Positions 52,130 through 60,768 of a stretch of 64,000 nucleotides of DNA are shown in pieces. Every line of letters starts with the position of its first letter. Position 1 is the stretch's first letter. The stretch spans positions 62,001 through 126,000 of the forward strand of contig NZ_QJSH01000002.1 in the NCBI RefSeq assembly GCF_003426025.1, given 5' to 3'. The DNA is from Paraliobacillus quinghaiensis (GTDB taxonomy: Bacteria > Bacillota > Bacilli > Bacillales > Amphibacillaceae). Under the pieces are notes generated by a model, which was not told where the DNA came from, did not search any database, and saw only the letters and a list, made by a program, of their open reading frames with translations. Made by a program: the position numbers and the translations under genes.

Positions 52130-53557
52130 CTAAAATTTAGAGGGTGCAACTGCTTCGTAGAGTTCGGCATATAATAAACTTGAATCATTCCAGCTGAAGT
52201 GGCTGTTATATACATTTTGTAACAATGTCGCCCAATGTTCTTCGTTCTGGTAGATTTCAAGTGAGTAGCGTAATACGTGCAATAATTCGTGTGCATTGTA
52301 GTTGGCAAAACTAAATCCATTTCCAGTCCGAGTATGTTCATTATATGGTGTTACCGTATCTTTTAGACCACCCGTTTCTCTAACAATTGGAACCGACTCA
52401 TATTGAAGTGCGATCAATTGTGATAATCCACATGGTTCAAATTGAGATGGCATGACAAAGAAATCACTTGCAGCATATAGCTGTCTAGCCAATCCTTCAT
52501 CAAAACCTAGATAGGAAACAAGTCTTTCTTTATTTCGTTCGGCTGCATGGTAAAAATAGTCTTCAAACTCATGCTCACCGGTTCCTAACAAAATAAATTG
52601 TACATCCTCTTGTAAAAACTCATCGATAATTGCCTGAAGTAAATGAAGTCCTTTTTGTTCTACTAAACGTGTAACTATTACGTATAGCGGCTTTTCTGCG
52701 TTAACTGGAAGGCCTAGTTTTTCTTGCAGGCTTTTTTTGTTTTCCTTTTTCTTTACCTGAGATTGTTTGTAAGTAAATGAGATATGTTTATCTGTCTCAG
52801 GATTATATTCATCGGTATCAATGCCATTGATTATTCCCACCAGGTCTTCATGGCGTTCGGTTAGAATTGGATAAAGTCCTTCACCATAATGCGGTGTTTT
52901 GATTTCTTCGGCGTAGCTAGGGCTGACAGTCGTTATTTTATCAGCGTGGAAAAGGCCAGCTTTCATACAGTTCAATAAGCCGTTCCATTCCAAACCTCCA
53001 ATGTGATTACGTGGGACGTTAAATAATTCATCATAGGCCTCGGTTTGCATAATACCCTGATATTTAATGTTATGGATGGTGAAAATTGTTTTTAATTGTT
53101 CGATCGGTTGTTGTATTTTCGCAAAAGCAACTGCTAACCCTGCTTGCCAATCATGGCCATGGAGGATGGTTGGTTTGAAATCAAGTTTGGTTAGTGCATC
53201 AACAACAGCTCGGGAGAAAAAGACAAACCGTTCGCCATCATCGTAATAGCCATAGGTGCCTTTGCGACTGAAATAGTAGTCGTTACCAATGAAATAATAA
53301 ACAACCCCATGATAGCTGAGTTTATATAGTTTCGCTTCCTGATTACGCCACCCCACAGGAACGAGGAAGGACTCCATTAGTTCTAATTGATCGAACCACC
53401 CTTCAATAATTTCCTTGTAGAGGGGGAGAATGACTCTAACTTCCATATTTTCATGTTGATTAAGCGTCTGTGGTAAAGATCCAACCACATCAGCTAATCC
53501 ACCAGTTTTAACAAAAGGGGTACATTCAGATGCAACAAATATAATATTATTCTTCAA
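52130..53557 (-). CDS. glgA: Glycogen synthase, copy 2
   Basis: A 475-residue glycogen synthase of normal length with KTGGLADVVGSLP near residue 15 and PSQFEPCGLSQLIALQYESVP near residue 375. It is closely related to copy 1; both share the lysine-rich linker near residue 270 (SQVKKKENKKS here). The ATG has GGAGT upstream. A hairpin (ACCTCT/AGAGGT, 52070-52094) lies between it and glgP. Open frame and motifs are intact, so this copy could replace or supplement copy 1. Confidence 0.94.
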   Translation of the reverse strand: MKNNIIFVASECTPFVKTGGLADVVGSLPQTLNQHENMEVRVILPLYKEIIEGWFDQLELMESFLVPVGWRNQEAKLYKLSYHGVVYYFIGNDYYFSRKGTYGYYDDGERFVFFSRAVVDALTKLDFKPTILHGHDWQAGLAVAFAKIQQPIEQLKTIFTIHNIKYQGIMQTEAYDELFNVPRNHIGGLEWNGLLNCMKAGLFHADKITTVSPSYAEEIKTPHYGEGLYPILTERHEDLVGIINGIDTDEYNPETDKHISFTYKQSQVKKKENKKSLQEKLGLPVNAEKPLYVIVTRLVEQKGLHLLQAIIDEFLQEDVQFILLGTGEHEFEDYFYHAAERNKERLVSYLGFDEGLARQLYAASDFFVMPSQFEPCGLSQLIALQYESVPIVRETGGLKDTVTPYNEHTRTGNGFSFANYNAHELLHVLRYSLEIYQNEEHWATLLQNVYNSHFSWNDSSLLYAELYEAVAPSKF

Positions 53558-53689
53558 AACCCAAACTCCTTCACTGTGTTATTTTAGATTATTTTAATAA
53601 AGATATTTTCAGAAACTTTTTTTTAAAAAAAGATCAGTTTAGCAGTTGATAAAATGCGCATTAACTAATAACATAAGTTACTAACCCGT

Positions 53690-54010
53690 TCCGGAAGCAG
53701 GTGTTCTTGGTGGGGTGAGTAATCGCAACTCCAAAGGCTTTCCCTTTCCGTGGGCACGGCCTTAGCTAACTTAGTAAAGCAAATGTCTTCGGTGGGCCGA
53801 GTAACCACAGGCCCAAAAATCGCATTAATAAGTGGATTGTAGTTTACTATCTAGCGTATCAAGTGAAATTGTCGACACTCCAGCAGGAACAGCGGATGTT
53901 TTTGATGGGGCGAGTAATCGCAGTCCCACGAGCTGAAGATCCACTAGGAAGTGTTCTTTCTTCCTAGTTAGCTGAAGCCGTGCCTGCGGAAAGGGAGACA
54001 ATTTCACTTG
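53690..54010. repeat. MITE-like Bacillaceae intergenic repeat (two degenerate units)
   Basis: The clearer unit is 53861-54009. Its ends are perfect 13-bp inverted repeats AAGTGAAATTGTC (53861-53873) and GACAATTTCACTT (53997-54009), and its interior has GACACTCCAGCAGGAACAGCGG, GGGGCGAGTAATCGCAG and GCCTGCGGAAAGGGAG, which I recognise as the pattern of an abundant non-coding repeat of Bacillaceae genomes. A second, more degraded unit with the same GGGGTGAGTAATCGCA and CTTTCCCTTTCCGTGGGCA elements lies at about 53690-53800. It separates glgA and glgD of the second operon by 500 bases and has no gene. Confidence 0.7.
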
Positions 54011-54059
54011 AGGAGCGAGTAAGTGTTTAATGCACATTTTATATAAAATACGTATTACC

Positions 54060-55166
54060 TCAGATTTTCTTCCTTTTAGCGATGACGAATGGTTTTTCTT
54101 TTGCTCCGTGTAGTGCTTGATTTTTTGTGATGGTTACGTCTTTATCTAGAATGACATTTTCTAGATGAGCGCCTGCTTCAATGTTGCAACGCTGCATAAT
54201 GATTGAATTTTTAATAACAGCATCCTTATGAACTTTCACACCACGAAACAAGATACTGTTGGTTACTTCGCCATTAATCTCACAGCCAGTAGCAATTAAC
54301 GAATGATCCACATTTGCATGCTCTTGATAGTTGGAAGGAGCTTGATTGCCAACTTTGGTCAACACATGTTCACCAGTCAAAAACAAATCTTTATAAGCTG
54401 TTTTTTCTAGTAGTTTCATATTTTGTCTGTAATAACTATCTACTGAATTAACAATCGCACTGTAGCCATCATAATGATAGGATTGCACATTTAGGTTCTC
54501 AAGGTTTGCACTGATACCGTCTAAGAAGAAATGATCTTTATAATGTGCAATACAATCCTGGATAACATCGAGTAGTAATGCTTTATTAATGATATAGACA
54601 CCACTAAAAATACGTTGTTTTTTTCTATCATTCGATAATCCTGTAACCCATCCGTTCTCATCTATATCTACTTTCATGCATTTATCATGCTCTGGCAGTG
54701 GGGTATCATAGCTTGTTGTTAACAGTGTTACATCGGCTTTGTTGTCAAGATGATGTTGAAACAGGTCATCGTAAACGGTATTAGAAATAAATTGACTGCC
54801 ACTGATTAACACATAATCAGATTTGCCTCTTTTAAAATAGTCGAGATTGTTATGGAAATGTTTTAAATCACCTTTTGAAATATCAGTTGGATCATTCCAA
54901 TCTGGTGGCAAAATAAATAACCCACCATGTCGTCTGTCTAAATCCCAATCTGCCCCAGAACCAAGATGGTCCATTAAAGAGCGGTATTTATTTCGGGCAA
55001 AAATAGCAACTTCCTGAATATTTGAACGCACCATATTAGAAAGTGTGAAATCAATTAAGCGATAGCGTGCAGCAAAAGGCATAGAAGCCCCACTACGAAA
55101 ATACGTTAATTCTTCCAAAAAATCTTGCTCGTGTTCTAGATTAATAAGACCCATCATTGTTTCCAT
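54060..55166 (-). CDS. glgD: GlgD, regulatory subunit of ADP-glucose pyrophosphorylase, copy 2
   Basis: A 368-residue GlgD with the same length as copy 1 and the same missing nucleotide signature (METMMGLINLEHEQDF). DLDRRHGGLFILPP and the beta-helix block CEINGEVTNSILFRGV are present. ATG 55166 follows GGAGGTAAG and overlaps the shifted end of glgC copy 2. It is intact, but its partner GlgC in this operon is broken, so it may pair with GlgC of copy 1. It is separated from glgA by the MITE-like repeat, which probably breaks normal co-expression. Confidence 0.92.
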   Translation of the reverse strand: METMMGLINLEHEQDFLEELTYFRSGASMPFAARYRLIDFTLSNMVRSNIQEVAIFARNKYRSLMDHLGSGADWDLDRRHGGLFILPPDWNDPTDISKGDLKHFHNNLDYFKRGKSDYVLISGSQFISNTVYDDLFQHHLDNKADVTLLTTSYDTPLPEHDKCMKVDIDENGWVTGLSNDRKKQRIFSGVYIINKALLLDVIQDCIAHYKDHFFLDGISANLENLNVQSYHYDGYSAIVNSVDSYYRQNMKLLEKTAYKDLFLTGEHVLTKVGNQAPSNYQEHANVDHSLIATGCEINGEVTNSILFRGVKVHKDAVIKNSIIMQRCNIEAGAHLENVILDKDVTITKNQALHGAKEKPFVIAKRKKI

Positions 55167-56323
55167 TATTCTTACCTCCAGTATGAAGCATTTTTTGAAT
55201 CATTTCATCTGATATGACAATTGGTTCTTCGTTTTCTTTGGCAATAATTTCTGTCCCAGAAGGAATAGTAATATTTCCTTGGACTATTACACGTTCAAGG
55301 GAGACATTTTCACCTATCCGTACACCAGGAAGAATAATAGATTGATTGATTGATTTTTGCACCTTCACCAACAACTACATTTTCAAATAAAACAGAGGAA
55401 TCAATTTTTCCGGAAACAATACAGCCATTGTTAATTAACGACCGATGAACAACTGCATTCTCTTCAATGAGTTGTGCTGGAAACTGCGAGTCATGTGAAT
55501 AGATTGACCAGTCTTTATTACTTAATAACTTTGCTAAATCCTTATCAAATAAATCCATATGTGCTTCCCAATAGCTCTGAATCGTTCCAACATCTTTCCA
55601 GTACCCCTCAAACTGATAAGCATAGAGTTCTTGATGGTCAGCCAGCATTGTTGGGAGGATATTTTTCCCGAAGTCATGATCAGAGTCTTCCAGTTCAGCA
55701 TCTTGTAATAGATATTCTTTTAATAACTTCCAATTGAAGATATAGATTCCCATCGATGCAAGATTGCTAGTTGCGTTTGTAGGTTTCTCTTCAAATGCAT
55801 TAATACGAAGATTTTCATCTGCATGTAAAATGCCAAACCGCGAAGTGTCTTTCCAAGGAACTTCGATAACAGAGATTGTAACATCTGCGTTTGTTTCCTT
55901 GTGCTGTTGCAACATTTTGTCATAATCCATGTGATAAATATGGTCACCTGAGATAACAAGCACATAATCGGGGTCATAGCCTTCAATATATTTTATGTTT
56001 TTTGTGATCGCATCTGCTGTGCCGTGATACCAGTTACCACCCTCGTTCTCTATGAATGGGGAAAGAGTGGTTAATCCATCATCCAATCGGTCTAAGTCCC
56101 AAGGTTTTCCAACGCCGATATGTTTATGGAGCGCCAATGGGGAATACTGTGTCAAAACCCCAACTGTATACATATGGGAGTTTAAGCAATTACTTAAAGC
56201 AAAATCAATAATTCGGTATCTTCCACCAAAAGGTACAGCGGGCTTTGCTAGGTTTTTGGTTAATAATCCTAATCGTTTTCCAACGCCTCCTGCAAGTAGC
56301 ATTGTTACACATTCTTTTTTCAT
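55141..56323 (-). pseudogene. glgC: ADP-glucose pyrophosphorylase catalytic subunit, copy 2, frameshifted
   Basis: The frame starts as a normal GlgC ([33 protein letters not shown]) and is shifted after KINQSI, ending early at 55310. The rest of the beta-helix ([15 protein letters not shown] to the end) continues in another frame to 55141. The cause is three ATTG units at 55341-55352 where two would keep the frame, as shown by alignment to copy 1. The truncated product still has the whole catalytic domain but lacks the last 50-60 residues. It could be a mutation, or a slip-prone site. Confidence 0.88.
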
Positions 56324-56814
56324 AATGAATCTCCCTCCAATGGTAAGTCTTTATAAAGTTTAAATATACAAATGGCGAGTGGTGGAATTTTGACTCTAAT
56401 GTGTTGTGCTTGTCCGTGCCATTTGGATGGAAAACTATCAAGTAAGGATGTAGTATACTGATCTGATCCACCTTAAATGCTAAAATTTGAAATTAAACCC
56501 AAGACCACTGAGATACGTAGGTCTACTTATTCCAGGCAAGTCAGAGCTATCTTCTGCCATCATCAGTGCAGTTAGGAAAAAATTAAAAAAAGATTTCATT
56601 TAACTTTTTAATGAATGCGAGTGCTTCTAAGTTTTCATCTCCACCATAACTGTTCCTAAGTTGTTCTTTATCATCTTGACGGTCGAAGTTAAATGAAGTC
56701 ATACTAGCAACAGCATCGATTTGAAGCCCATCAATGTGGCACTCTTCCAACCAAAAATCGCATTTGAAATAAGAAAGCTTTGTATTTCTGGTCGTTTGAA
56801 ATTGAGACTGTCAT
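56320..56814 (-). pseudogene. glgB: Branching enzyme copy 2, remnant with internal deletions
   Basis: The start codon and its AGGAGG site survive at 56814, but the first 280 or so codons are gone: after five codons the sequence joins an interior part homologous to copy 1 near the GIRADAVAS region (here with changes), then a piece matching [17 protein letters not shown], then a further gap of several hundred bases, then the last 50 codons. Reading frames are broken throughout. The stop still overlaps the glgC start. It records that cluster 2 was once a complete glgBCDAP operon. Confidence 0.88.
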
Positions 56815-57085
56815 GTAAAAACCTCCTGGTATGTTGAGTAATAGATTGATTGTGATAGATTTGAAAGGAAATAAGATAGATTTACTTGTATAATGCAACA
56901 CTAGTAAATACTTACTGTTAGATATACGCTGGTATGTGTAACTTTATAACCTTTTTAGAAGATTTGCTCATTGTGACAGATAGAAATTAATCTTTTGAAT
57001 TACTGATTTTTTGGAAACAGAGAGGTTAAATTATGCTAAAATAGTAATAGAATAAGTGTAAATATTTTAGTTGGGGGCTTCTACA

Positions 57086-57292
57086 TTGAAAGATTTTGCA
57101 AGGTATAAGATTTTTATAGTAATGGGTGGATTTCATTTACTAGCTTTCATAGGACTTGGTTACTTAATCGTGACAAAATTTCCTGATAATAAGTTAGCGA
57201 TCTTTATTGAGATTCTTTTAGTTTTCGGAATGATTATGAACTATGTGTTTTATCGCTATTTTAAGAAAATATATGCAAATATAGAAGATTAA
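57086..57292 (+). CDS. Small two-helix membrane protein of unknown function (68 aa)
   Basis: A TTG-initiated frame with GGGGG eight bases upstream. The product (MKDFARYKIFIVMGG...) has two transmembrane helices (about 8-28 and 37-56) and a basic C-terminal tail. Upstream, at 57034-57042, lies an extended -10 element TGCTAAAAT, very like those before the RDD gene and the membrane-HTH gene. From 56815 to this gene I see only AT-rich non-coding sequence. I do not recognise the family. Confidence 0.55.
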   Translation: MKDFARYKIFIVMGGFHLLAFIGLGYLIVTKFPDNKLAIFIEILLVFGMIMNYVFYRYFKKIYANIED

Positions 57293-57410
57293 ATAATGTT
57301 ATCAAACGAAGAGGTTCTGCCAATTAGGGTATAACCTTTTTTTCTATATGAAATTAAGTATAGTCTAAGGTGATTAAGGGAATTGTAATGTAAAAAAAAG
57401 GGATTTTGCT

Positions 57411-57860
57411 ATGATCGGACTTATTCTTGCCATACTTACTTTTAATATTATTGCCTTCAAAACAAATAAGATATTGAATTATAAGCAAATAGCACATGTA
57501 TGGGTCTTTACAATCGCCCTACAGTTGTCATTTGATGTTTATGTTGACCTAAAATATCTTGGGTACTGGTATTTTACGCCTGATATAGATTGGGCTGCTT
57601 TTCTTCCTCATACATTTCTAATTCCGCCAGTTAATATGGTGTTTATCAATTTGTATCCTTTTCATCGATCACTATGGATAAAAACACGTTATATCTTATA
57701 CTGGACAATCGTTATATTAGGATATGAATTAATCGCCTTGCTTCCAGAGCCATGGGGGTATTTTAATTATGGATGGTGGAACTTAGGATATTCTGCAGTT
57801 TTGGATGTGATTTTATTAAATATTTTAATCGCGTATTACAAAAAGTTTATAGCTGATTAA
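57411..57860 (+). CDS. CBO0543-family membrane protein
   Basis: A 149-residue protein with about five transmembrane helices, short loops, and the family-like segments FDVYVDLKYLGYWYF and LLPEPWGYFNYGWWNLGYS. This resembles the CBO0543 group of uncharacterised Firmicutes membrane proteins, known mainly from spore formers. The start ATG has AAAGGG about ten bases upstream. Function is unknown. Confidence 0.6.
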   Translation: MIGLILAILTFNIIAFKTNKILNYKQIAHVWVFTIALQLSFDVYVDLKYLGYWYFTPDIDWAAFLPHTFLIPPVNMVFINLYPFHRSLWIKTRYILYWTIVILGYELIALLPEPWGYFNYGWWNLGYSAVLDVILLNILIAYYKKFIAD

Positions 57861-57960
57861 GAATTAGCAAAAAACAAATATACTATCAATGTAGGTGAAA
57901 GCAGCACTTTTAAGCAATCATATGATACAATAATGGCGTGCTAAGGAGGGGGGAAAACAG

Positions 57961-59175
57961 ATGGACCCACTTGAAATTATTGGGAATTTAGATAGGGTAA
58001 AGCCAGCGTATCAGCCAATTTTCAGTGCGATAACTCATTCCATTACTGGTTATGAACTGCTAGGAAGGTTTTATAACGGAAACGAATGGATAAGTTTAGC
58101 TGAATTTTTTCATGATGTAGATGTGCCAGAAGAGTTTAAAGTTGAGGTAGACCAACACCTATTACATATTGCACTTAGCGAACTATTAGAATCAGAACAA
58201 GATACCTTCTTATGTGTCAATCGATCCGCAAAAGAATTACTTGTTAATAATGGTGAAGACTTATTAGAAACATTACAAACGTTTGAAAAAAAAGGCTTCG
58301 CTATGAATCGAGTTGTGATTGAAGTAGCGGAGCAAGATTTTAATGAAGACTTTGAGAATATACATCATCTGTTACTCTACTATAAAACATTTGGAATTCA
58401 ATTGGCGATAGATCATGTCGGAGCAAAAACAGCTAATATAGATCGTATCCGTCAACTCGAACCACATATCTTAAAAATTAATACGAGAATTATTATTGGG
58501 AGTCAGTCAGGTGGTTTTCAAGATATCATGTATTCTCTATCGTTACTAGCACATCGGATTGGAGCTGCTTTGCTTTTTGAAAACATAGAAGATGATTTCC
58601 TACAATATTATGCATGGAAAAATGGCGGCCGTTATTATCAGGGCTATTATTTAGCAAAACCAACTTTTGATTTAGGTTCCATGCTACCATTCAATGAGAA
58701 TATTAGTGGAAAAGTTATTGAATATATTGAACGAGAAAAAAAGTTAATAGAAGAGCGTTTAGGTTATATTCTATCATGGGAAGAAAAGTTGAAAGTACTG
58801 CTTCCACAATGGAAAGCACTAGAAAGTGTTGATGGATTTATTGAAGTGGTAACAAATTATTTCAATGAAGAAAGTTTTCGAATGTATATCTGTGATAGTA
58901 ATGGCAAACAAATATCCGCCAATTTCAGAAAACTAAATGATACATGGAAAATAGAGACTGAAAAACTAGGGTCAAATTGGGCATTTCGACCTTACTTTTT
59001 AGAAAATATGATGCAAATGAAAACTAGAAAAACAGGGATTCTGTCTGATCTTTATTCTGACATAGAAACAAGAGAATTAATCCGCACCTTTAGTTATCCA
59101 TTATCCAGTGAAGATTTCTTATTCATTGATATCCGTTACACATTTCTCTATGACCATGAATGCTTGTTAATATAA
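57961..59175 (+). CDS. ykuI: YkuI-like degenerate EAL domain protein
   Basis: A 404-residue protein with an N-terminal EAL domain (about 1-245) and a C-terminal PAS-like YkuI_C domain (about 285-404), the architecture and length of Bacillus YkuI. Compared with active EAL enzymes: ExLxR is kept as YELLGR, and EVAEQD keeps a glutamate, but the DDFGTGYSSL loop is IDHVGAKTAN (second aspartate lost) and K-x-D is KIN. ENIED and QGYYLAKP remain. It is therefore likely a c-di-GMP binding or regulated protein rather than a working phosphodiesterase. AAGGAGGGGGG precedes the ATG. A HD-GYP gene follows 48 bases on. Confidence 0.85.
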   Translation: MDPLEIIGNLDRVKPAYQPIFSAITHSITGYELLGRFYNGNEWISLAEFFHDVDVPEEFKVEVDQHLLHIALSELLESEQDTFLCVNRSAKELLVNNGEDLLETLQTFEKKGFAMNRVVIEVAEQDFNEDFENIHHLLLYYKTFGIQLAIDHVGAKTANIDRIRQLEPHILKINTRIIIGSQSGGFQDIMYSLSLLAHRIGAALLFENIEDDFLQYYAWKNGGRYYQGYYLAKPTFDLGSMLPFNENISGKVIEYIEREKKLIEERLGYILSWEEKLKVLLPQWKALESVDGFIEVVTNYFNEESFRMYICDSNGKQISANFRKLNDTWKIETEKLGSNWAFRPYFLENMMQMKTRKTGILSDLYSDIETRELIRTFSYPLSSEDFLFIDIRYTFLYDHECLLI

Positions 59176-59223
59176 GGATCAATCAATTAAGGAGCATTCA
59201 ATATTGTTAGTAAAGTAGGTGAA

Positions 59224-60717
59224 TTGTTGCAAACTTATCGCAATTTTGTACGTCGTATTATAAGGAATTATTTGATTGGTTCAATAACGGCAGTTTTGTT
59301 AGTTGGTGGTACATTTATATTTACAACATTAGAGATTCCAGACTTTGAACTCTCTGTTATGTTAGCTATTATTATTGTTTCTATCTTTATTATGATGGTA
59401 TCAGAGTTTTATGTATTAAAAAAAGACCTAAAGAAAATTAAGTATGCAATTTTAAAAAGTCAACATCTTTCTAATCAGGAGACAAAGCTTGCATATGAAC
59501 AAGCGCATCGTTTCCCGTATTTAACAGTACGTAGGATTCTGTTGCCGCATTTGCTAGGATTTTCAATACCAGCGGGTGCTATTTCAGTAGTTTGTATTTA
59601 TCTGGATATCTTGCATATTTCTTATCAATATGTGATATATGCATATATTGGATCTGTTCTTGTAGCAATTATGCACGGACTTGTTGAATATTATTTAACT
59701 ATTGAAGCAATTAAGCCAGTTTTAGCTAAAATGAGAAAAAATGCAAAAGATAATCATGAAATTAAGTTATCAATTGAAGGAAACATTTTTATTACGATTA
59801 GAAAAACTTTAATAGCCAGTGCATTAGTTATCGGTGTGTCACCAGTTTTATTATTTACTTTAGCGGCACAAATAAGATTGGAAGAAGTAGCACCAGGAAT
59901 TGCGACTGCTTACTGGAATTGGGCTGGCGCTATTGTTGTAATGAGTATGTTATTTGCATCATTGGCTGCATGGTTGTTTGCAAAATCGATAAAAGACCCG
60001 ATTAGTGGGCTACACGATTCAATGCAAAAAGTGCAAGCAGGAGAGTTTACTGTAGTTGCTCATGATAATTATTCAAATGATTTCTCCAAATTAATTGATG
60101 GTTTCAATCAGATGGTAGAATCACTACAGGAAAAAGACGCAGTCAATCAGCAGCTGCTCGAGAGTTTTATAACGACATTGGCTGCAGCATTAGATGCACG
60201 TGATCCATATACGGCTGGCCATTCGATTAGGGTAGCACAAACAGCTGTAGAAATAGGAGAAGCATTAGGATTAGAAGGAGAGGATCTAATTCTCTTACGA
60301 AAGGCTGGCCTCCTTCATGATATTGGGAAAATCGATGTAGAAGATAGTGTGTTGTTAAAAGATGGTAAGTTAACTGAAGAAGAGTTTTCTAAAATTAAAC
60401 AGCACCCAATACTGGGTGTAAACATTCTGACTCAAGTTAAACCACAAGCGGAGATGGAAAAAATATTGCCCGGTGTTAGATCGCATCATGAGCGTATAGA
60501 TGGAAAGGGTTATCCAGATCAGTTAGAAGGCCAAAACATTCCATTTTTCGGACGTATTCTTGCTGTCGCAGATGCTTTTGATGCGATGACTTCAAATAGG
60601 CCTTATCGAAATGCTATGCCTAAAGAACGAGCATATGAGATTATTAGAAGCGGTGCTGGGTCTCAGTGGGATGCAGATTGTGTGGCAGTTTTTTTAAAAC
60701 AACATGGAAAAGAATAG
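59224..60717 (+). CDS. HD-GYP c-di-GMP phosphodiesterase with membrane sensor and HAMP
   Basis: A 497-residue membrane protein: an N-terminal region with six hydrophobic segments (about 15-260), a HAMP domain (about 262-312, KSIKDPISGLHDSMQKVQAGE), then an HD-GYP domain with LLHDIGK and RSHHERIDGKGYP, all metal- and substrate-binding motifs intact. It should hydrolyse c-di-GMP to pGpG or GMP. The start is uncertain. TTG 59224 and TTG 59227 have only a close AGGTG, while an AAGGAG at 59189-59194 is best spaced for an in-frame ATT at 59203. It is co-directional with ykuI, with a terminator after it. Confidence 0.88.
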   Translation: MLQTYRNFVRRIIRNYLIGSITAVLLVGGTFIFTTLEIPDFELSVMLAIIIVSIFIMMVSEFYVLKKDLKKIKYAILKSQHLSNQETKLAYEQAHRFPYLTVRRILLPHLLGFSIPAGAISVVCIYLDILHISYQYVIYAYIGSVLVAIMHGLVEYYLTIEAIKPVLAKMRKNAKDNHEIKLSIEGNIFITIRKTLIASALVIGVSPVLLFTLAAQIRLEEVAPGIATAYWNWAGAIVVMSMLFASLAAWLFAKSIKDPISGLHDSMQKVQAGEFTVVAHDNYSNDFSKLIDGFNQMVESLQEKDAVNQQLLESFITTLAAALDARDPYTAGHSIRVAQTAVEIGEALGLEGEDLILLRKAGLLHDIGKIDVEDSVLLKDGKLTEEEFSKIKQHPILGVNILTQVKPQAEMEKILPGVRSHHERIDGKGYPDQLEGQNIPFFGRILAVADAFDAMTSNRPYRNAMPKERAYEIIRSGAGSQWDADCVAVFLKQHGKE

Positions 60718-60731
60718 TGATTGATTAAGAA

Positions 60732-60768
60732 AACAGGGCCTCGACGTATTAGTCGGAACCCTGTTTTT
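60732..60768. terminator. Bidirectional terminator between the HD-GYP gene and ydbT
   Basis: AACAGGG with CCCTGTT and inner CGAC with GTCG, followed by TTTTTC; it lies between convergent genes and overlaps the end of ydbT. Confidence 0.75.

Noticed and set aside
53690-54010. CRISPR array in the gap between glgA and glgD copy 2
   Set aside because: Units are few, long and degenerate, with inverted ends rather than regular short repeats and spacers; it fits a MITE-like intergenic repeat.
53825-54037. A 70-codon leftward frame within the MITE-like repeat
   Set aside because: It lies entirely inside the non-coding repeat and has no family resemblance or ribosome binding site.
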